Below are positions 61,381-64,000 of a DNA stretch of 64,000 nt, one piece after another. Where the stretch lies: contig NW_025064893.1 in assembly GCF_019112545.1 (NCBI RefSeq), forward strand, positions 1,166,878 through 1,230,877, read 5' to 3'. Within the stretch, counting starts at the first letter, position 1; the number at the start of each line of letters is the position of its first letter. The DNA comes from Guyanagaster necrorhizus. Its lineage: Eukaryota > Basidiomycota > Agaricomycetes > Agaricales > Physalacriaceae. Under the pieces are notes generated by a model. That model was given only the letters and a program-made list of their open reading frames with translations, ran no database searches and was not told the DNA's origin. Both the position numbers and the translations under genes were made by a program.

Positions 61381-62910
61381 ATGTCTCTCACCCCTCCTCT
61401 TTCGCCATCATCAATTGCACCCATCACCCGTACCATTGCCATCATCAAGAACCATGCGCTCTCGCACCGTTTCGACATTGAGCCCCGTATTCAGGAAGCA
61501 GGATTCGAGGTATGCTGTGCTCTGGAACATCCACAGGCCATCCTCACAATGAAAATAGATCGTCAAAGAGCGTCAAATGGAATTCGATGTCGATTCCGAC
61601 CCTGAGTACCTCTATGAACTCTTCGGAGATGATGCTGATTCTCTGGGAGAGTGCGTAATTCTCTCTGATGACAGTAATATGCGAACTTAATCGAAATAAC
61701 GCGATTTAGAGGTCCTGTCTGGGTCTACGTACTTGAGCGCCGCCGTGCCGTCGAGGTTTTCCTTTCATTGATGGGTCCTTCCGATCCAGCCGAGGCTCCG
61801 CCTCATTCTCTTCGTGCCCTCTACGGTCTTTCAGCAGCCCAGAATGGTATAATGGGCTCTCCCGATACCCATGCTGCTGAATTGCAGATCTCCTCCCTAT
61901 TTGCTTCCTCACCGCCGTTCCCTATTTCCGACCTACCATCCGTGGACAGCGGCGTAATTGCCAGCCCCACCAGCGGCAGCCTTAAGTCTCCACCTTCAAC
62001 TATCGGCAGCAGATCCGGGAAAAATACTCAGTTCAAAGCTCGCGGCCTCCCAGCATCTCACGCAGCACCGGATATCGTACCTCGGACCACCAGAGCGGCC
62101 TCATTGCGAGCTGGGGTCGTCGTTGCACCTTCGGAAAACAAACATCGAGTCCCTCTGTCCAAGGAGCGACTCGCTAAAACATTTGCTAATGTACCTGGCC
62201 ATAAGCGCGCCGAGACTATCCAGGTGGCTTCAACGAACGCGCCAGCAATCAAACCACGCATGACGAGGGCGGCCGCATTGAGACTAGGTATACCACTTCC
62301 GGAGGCATCTAAGAAGACTACGCCGCCTACGGCCAACGGAACAAAACCGAAGACAGATGCCATCTTCGAGGGTATACCGGGTCATAAGAGGCGAGAGACA
62401 ATTAGTGTCCCATCACTGGCTACTCGACCGTCTCTTGCCCCAAGGATAAATAAGACTTCAGAATTGCGAGCGCAGAAGGATAGTGCGCCGCCGACGTCAT
62501 TCATGTGTAAAGTTATCGCTCAGTCATCCTTGGAGAAATCCTGATTATTATATATAGTTCGGCAGCCGACCACACCGAAACGACCCGGATCTGCGAATAG
62601 CCTTTCCCGGAGTACGTCTCGTACGTCCTTACACTCGCATCCAGCGGCGTTATCTCGCGCTACGTCTGCGATGGCTGTCAACAGAGTACATCAGGATGCG
62701 GCATTAACGAAGGAGCCTTCCAAGACCTCTGCGTCAAAGGTCACAGAGCAACCAAAGAAGAAAGCGCCCCGTCCTAGTAGTATCTCTGCACCGGCGATTG
62801 TTCCACGAACAAACCGGAGTGCGGCATTAAGGGCGGCTCAAAAGGAGGCCGAGACGGCTAAGATGAATGGTGCGGGAGTGAAAGTACGGGCAAAGTCTGT
62901 CATGGTTTAG
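61381..62910 (+). CDS. Nucleoside diphosphate kinase-like protein without catalytic His, with repeated tail motifs
   Basis: The N-terminal domain follows the NDK fold: TIAIIKNHALSHRFDIEPRI, AGFEIVKERQMEF, GPVWVYVLERRRAVEVFLSL, MGPSDPAEAPPHSLRALYG and AELQISSLFASSPPF. At the active site, where NDKs read N-x-x-H-G-S, this protein reads NGIMGS, so the phosphorylated His is Met. The tail of roughly 350 residues is disordered and repetitive. Four copies of a PxIxPRxxRxAxLR-type motif lie near 62064, 62238, 62425 and 62789. Two copies of (V/I)PGHKRxETI lie near 62191 and 62371. Introns are at about 61510-61558, 61651-61708 and 62507-62560. The protein is likely non-catalytic; role and partners are unknown. 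Confidence 0.8.
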
Positions 62911-63467
62911 ATTGAGGTTTGGGTCACTTTAAAAAATTTAAAGATCGCGCTGGTCGCTCGTTTATGAAGAGGAGCAAATCTTTCCGTGACTCGAATCGGT
63001 CCAATATGTGTGGACCTTTCTAAGTCCAATCCCGTTTTACTTTTTTCTGTCTTGCGATCTGCGACTCATTATGCGCTCATCTCACTTTCCTATTACTAAT
63101 TCAAATTTTTTATGTTGTTCATTTCATGTTATTATTCCTCTATGTTTATAGCGAGGGTCGTTTCTCGTATTTCTGATGTACATTGGTTACTTTATTATTA
63201 TATGAAGCTCTAGGTTATATATTATGGAAAGATGGCGGCCTACCGCAACGTTGCAATTAGAGAGTTCTTAATTCAATCATACATGAAAGAAAGGACACAT
63301 AAATTACGGTAATAATATCACAATAGACTGCAACGAGCGTGAACGGTATGTCAAACGAATGGTACGAAAACAGAGTACAAGATCCAAAAGAATGTGTTGG
63401 GCAATACATTGAACAGCGCCCCTGGAAATGAGCCACAAAGACTCGATCAGCCCGAAAGAAAAGTCCC
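62911..63467. other. Convergent intergenic region, no gene seen
   Basis: T-rich and AT-rich sequence lies between two converging 3' ends. Nothing is recognised. Confidence 0.5.
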
Positions 63468-64000
63468 TCAGCATTCCGATATTGGCCCCATCGTCGTCAT
63501 GTACCGCCGATGCTTCTTCAGGCCTGTTTTCTGCGTAGGGAAAGCAGGAGGCGAAACCGGAGGAAAGACATACTGTCCTTTCAAGTGCTTCATCAGCCTG
63601 TACATCTCATAAGGGGCCATCTCCATCGATGTCGTCGGCACCTTGGGGGGTGGCGGTACGTTCCCCTTGAACACGGTCATTGATCGGGGTGGGAGCGCAG
63701 AGCCTTCCCGCGTCCTGGCATGCATCTCTCTCGAAACGACAACAAGGAGTAAAATAATTATGCACATCCCCACGATGACCATTTGTGGGAAGAATCCGAT
63801 CGTGTCTGCAGAAACGGTTAAGGCAAAGAGAAGGCAAAAGGAAGGAGGCACACCAATTAAAAATCCATCCAAACCTGGCGCGTCAGGCATGCTGTTCCTC
63901 AGCTGTGGGAGTGCCACAAGCATTGCCCCCACAGAGACAAGGTGCTTGAGCACGGGTTTCGCGGTATGCAGCCGGCGGGCCAGGATAACATGACCGATGC
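63468..64000 (-). CDS. Membrane protein, 5' part beyond the window
   Basis: The frame is open to the window edge, so the start is missing. Seen from there are IGHVILARRLHTAKPVLKH, an amphipathic stretch, a hydrophobic segment around FLIGVPPSFCLLFALTVSA and a second one at VIVGMCIIILLLVVVS. A polar tail follows with Pro-rich NVPPPPKVPTTSM, ending GPISEC at 63468. The family is not recognised from this part. The two helices with a cytosol-like tail suggest an integral membrane protein. Confidence 0.6.
   Translation of the reverse strand, partial: IGHVILARRLHTAKPVLKHLVSVGAMLVALPQLRNSMPDAPGLDGFLIGVPPSFCLLFALTVSADTIGFFPQMVIVGMCIIILLLVVVSREMHARTREGSALPPRSMTVFKGNVPPPPKVPTTSMEMAPYEMYRLMKHLKGQYVFPPVSPPAFPTQKTGLKKHRRYMTTMGPISEC

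Overview
The window is a contig from a filamentous basidiomycete, most likely an Agaricomycete. The reasons are dense short introns (mostly about 45-80 nt), a chromodomain Ty3/gypsy element, Zn2Cys6 regulators, TmpA-type membrane flavoproteins, a fungal GPCR-like receptor and ordinary fungal housekeeping genes. One run of Ns (8963-9502) breaks the sequence. No tRNA or rRNA gene and no CRISPR array was recognised by eye. All exon structures were read by hand from splice signals and protein conservation.

Region 1 (1-9845) is a complete but dead Ty3/gypsy retrotransposon with 223-bp LTRs and a GACTG target duplication. It sits 56 bp in front of a TmpA-like gene. Its 5' LTR, gag part and adjoining host flank are full of C-to-T/G-to-A changes. 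The pol half and the 3' LTR are nearly free of them.

Region 2 (9841-38825) is bounded by a near-identical inverted pair of TmpA-like genes. Between them lie a GPCR-like receptor, a DUF4504-like protein, ILV3 (branched-chain amino acids), a Zn2Cys6 protein, a septin-like GTPase fused to two Zn2Cys6 domains, a second septin-like GTPase, ARO7 chorismate mutase, a coiled-coil protein, THI4, Nas2/PSMD9, an intron-rich metallothionein-like gene, an acyl-CoA dehydrogenase and a candidate small secreted protein.

Region 3 (39-52 kb) holds two further TmpA-like copies, one with an in-frame stop. It also holds a small membrane protein, a hotdog thioesterase with a 4-nt microexon, a protein with a fungal STAND-type N-terminus and two receiver-like domains, and a Zn2Cys6/fungal-specific regulator. 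Region 4 (52-58 kb) is gene-poor and carries a foldback tract. Region 5 (58-64 kb) has a short-chain dehydrogenase, a Der1-like protein, a nucleoside-diphosphate-kinase-like protein lacking the catalytic histidine, and a membrane protein cut by the window end.

The most interesting items are the septin/zinc-cluster fusion beside its apparent parents, the metallothionein-like gene with its promoter array, the receiver-domain protein, the dead NDK with repeated tail motifs, and the retroelement whose mutation pattern can be read against an unoccupied paralogous site at 38821-38825.
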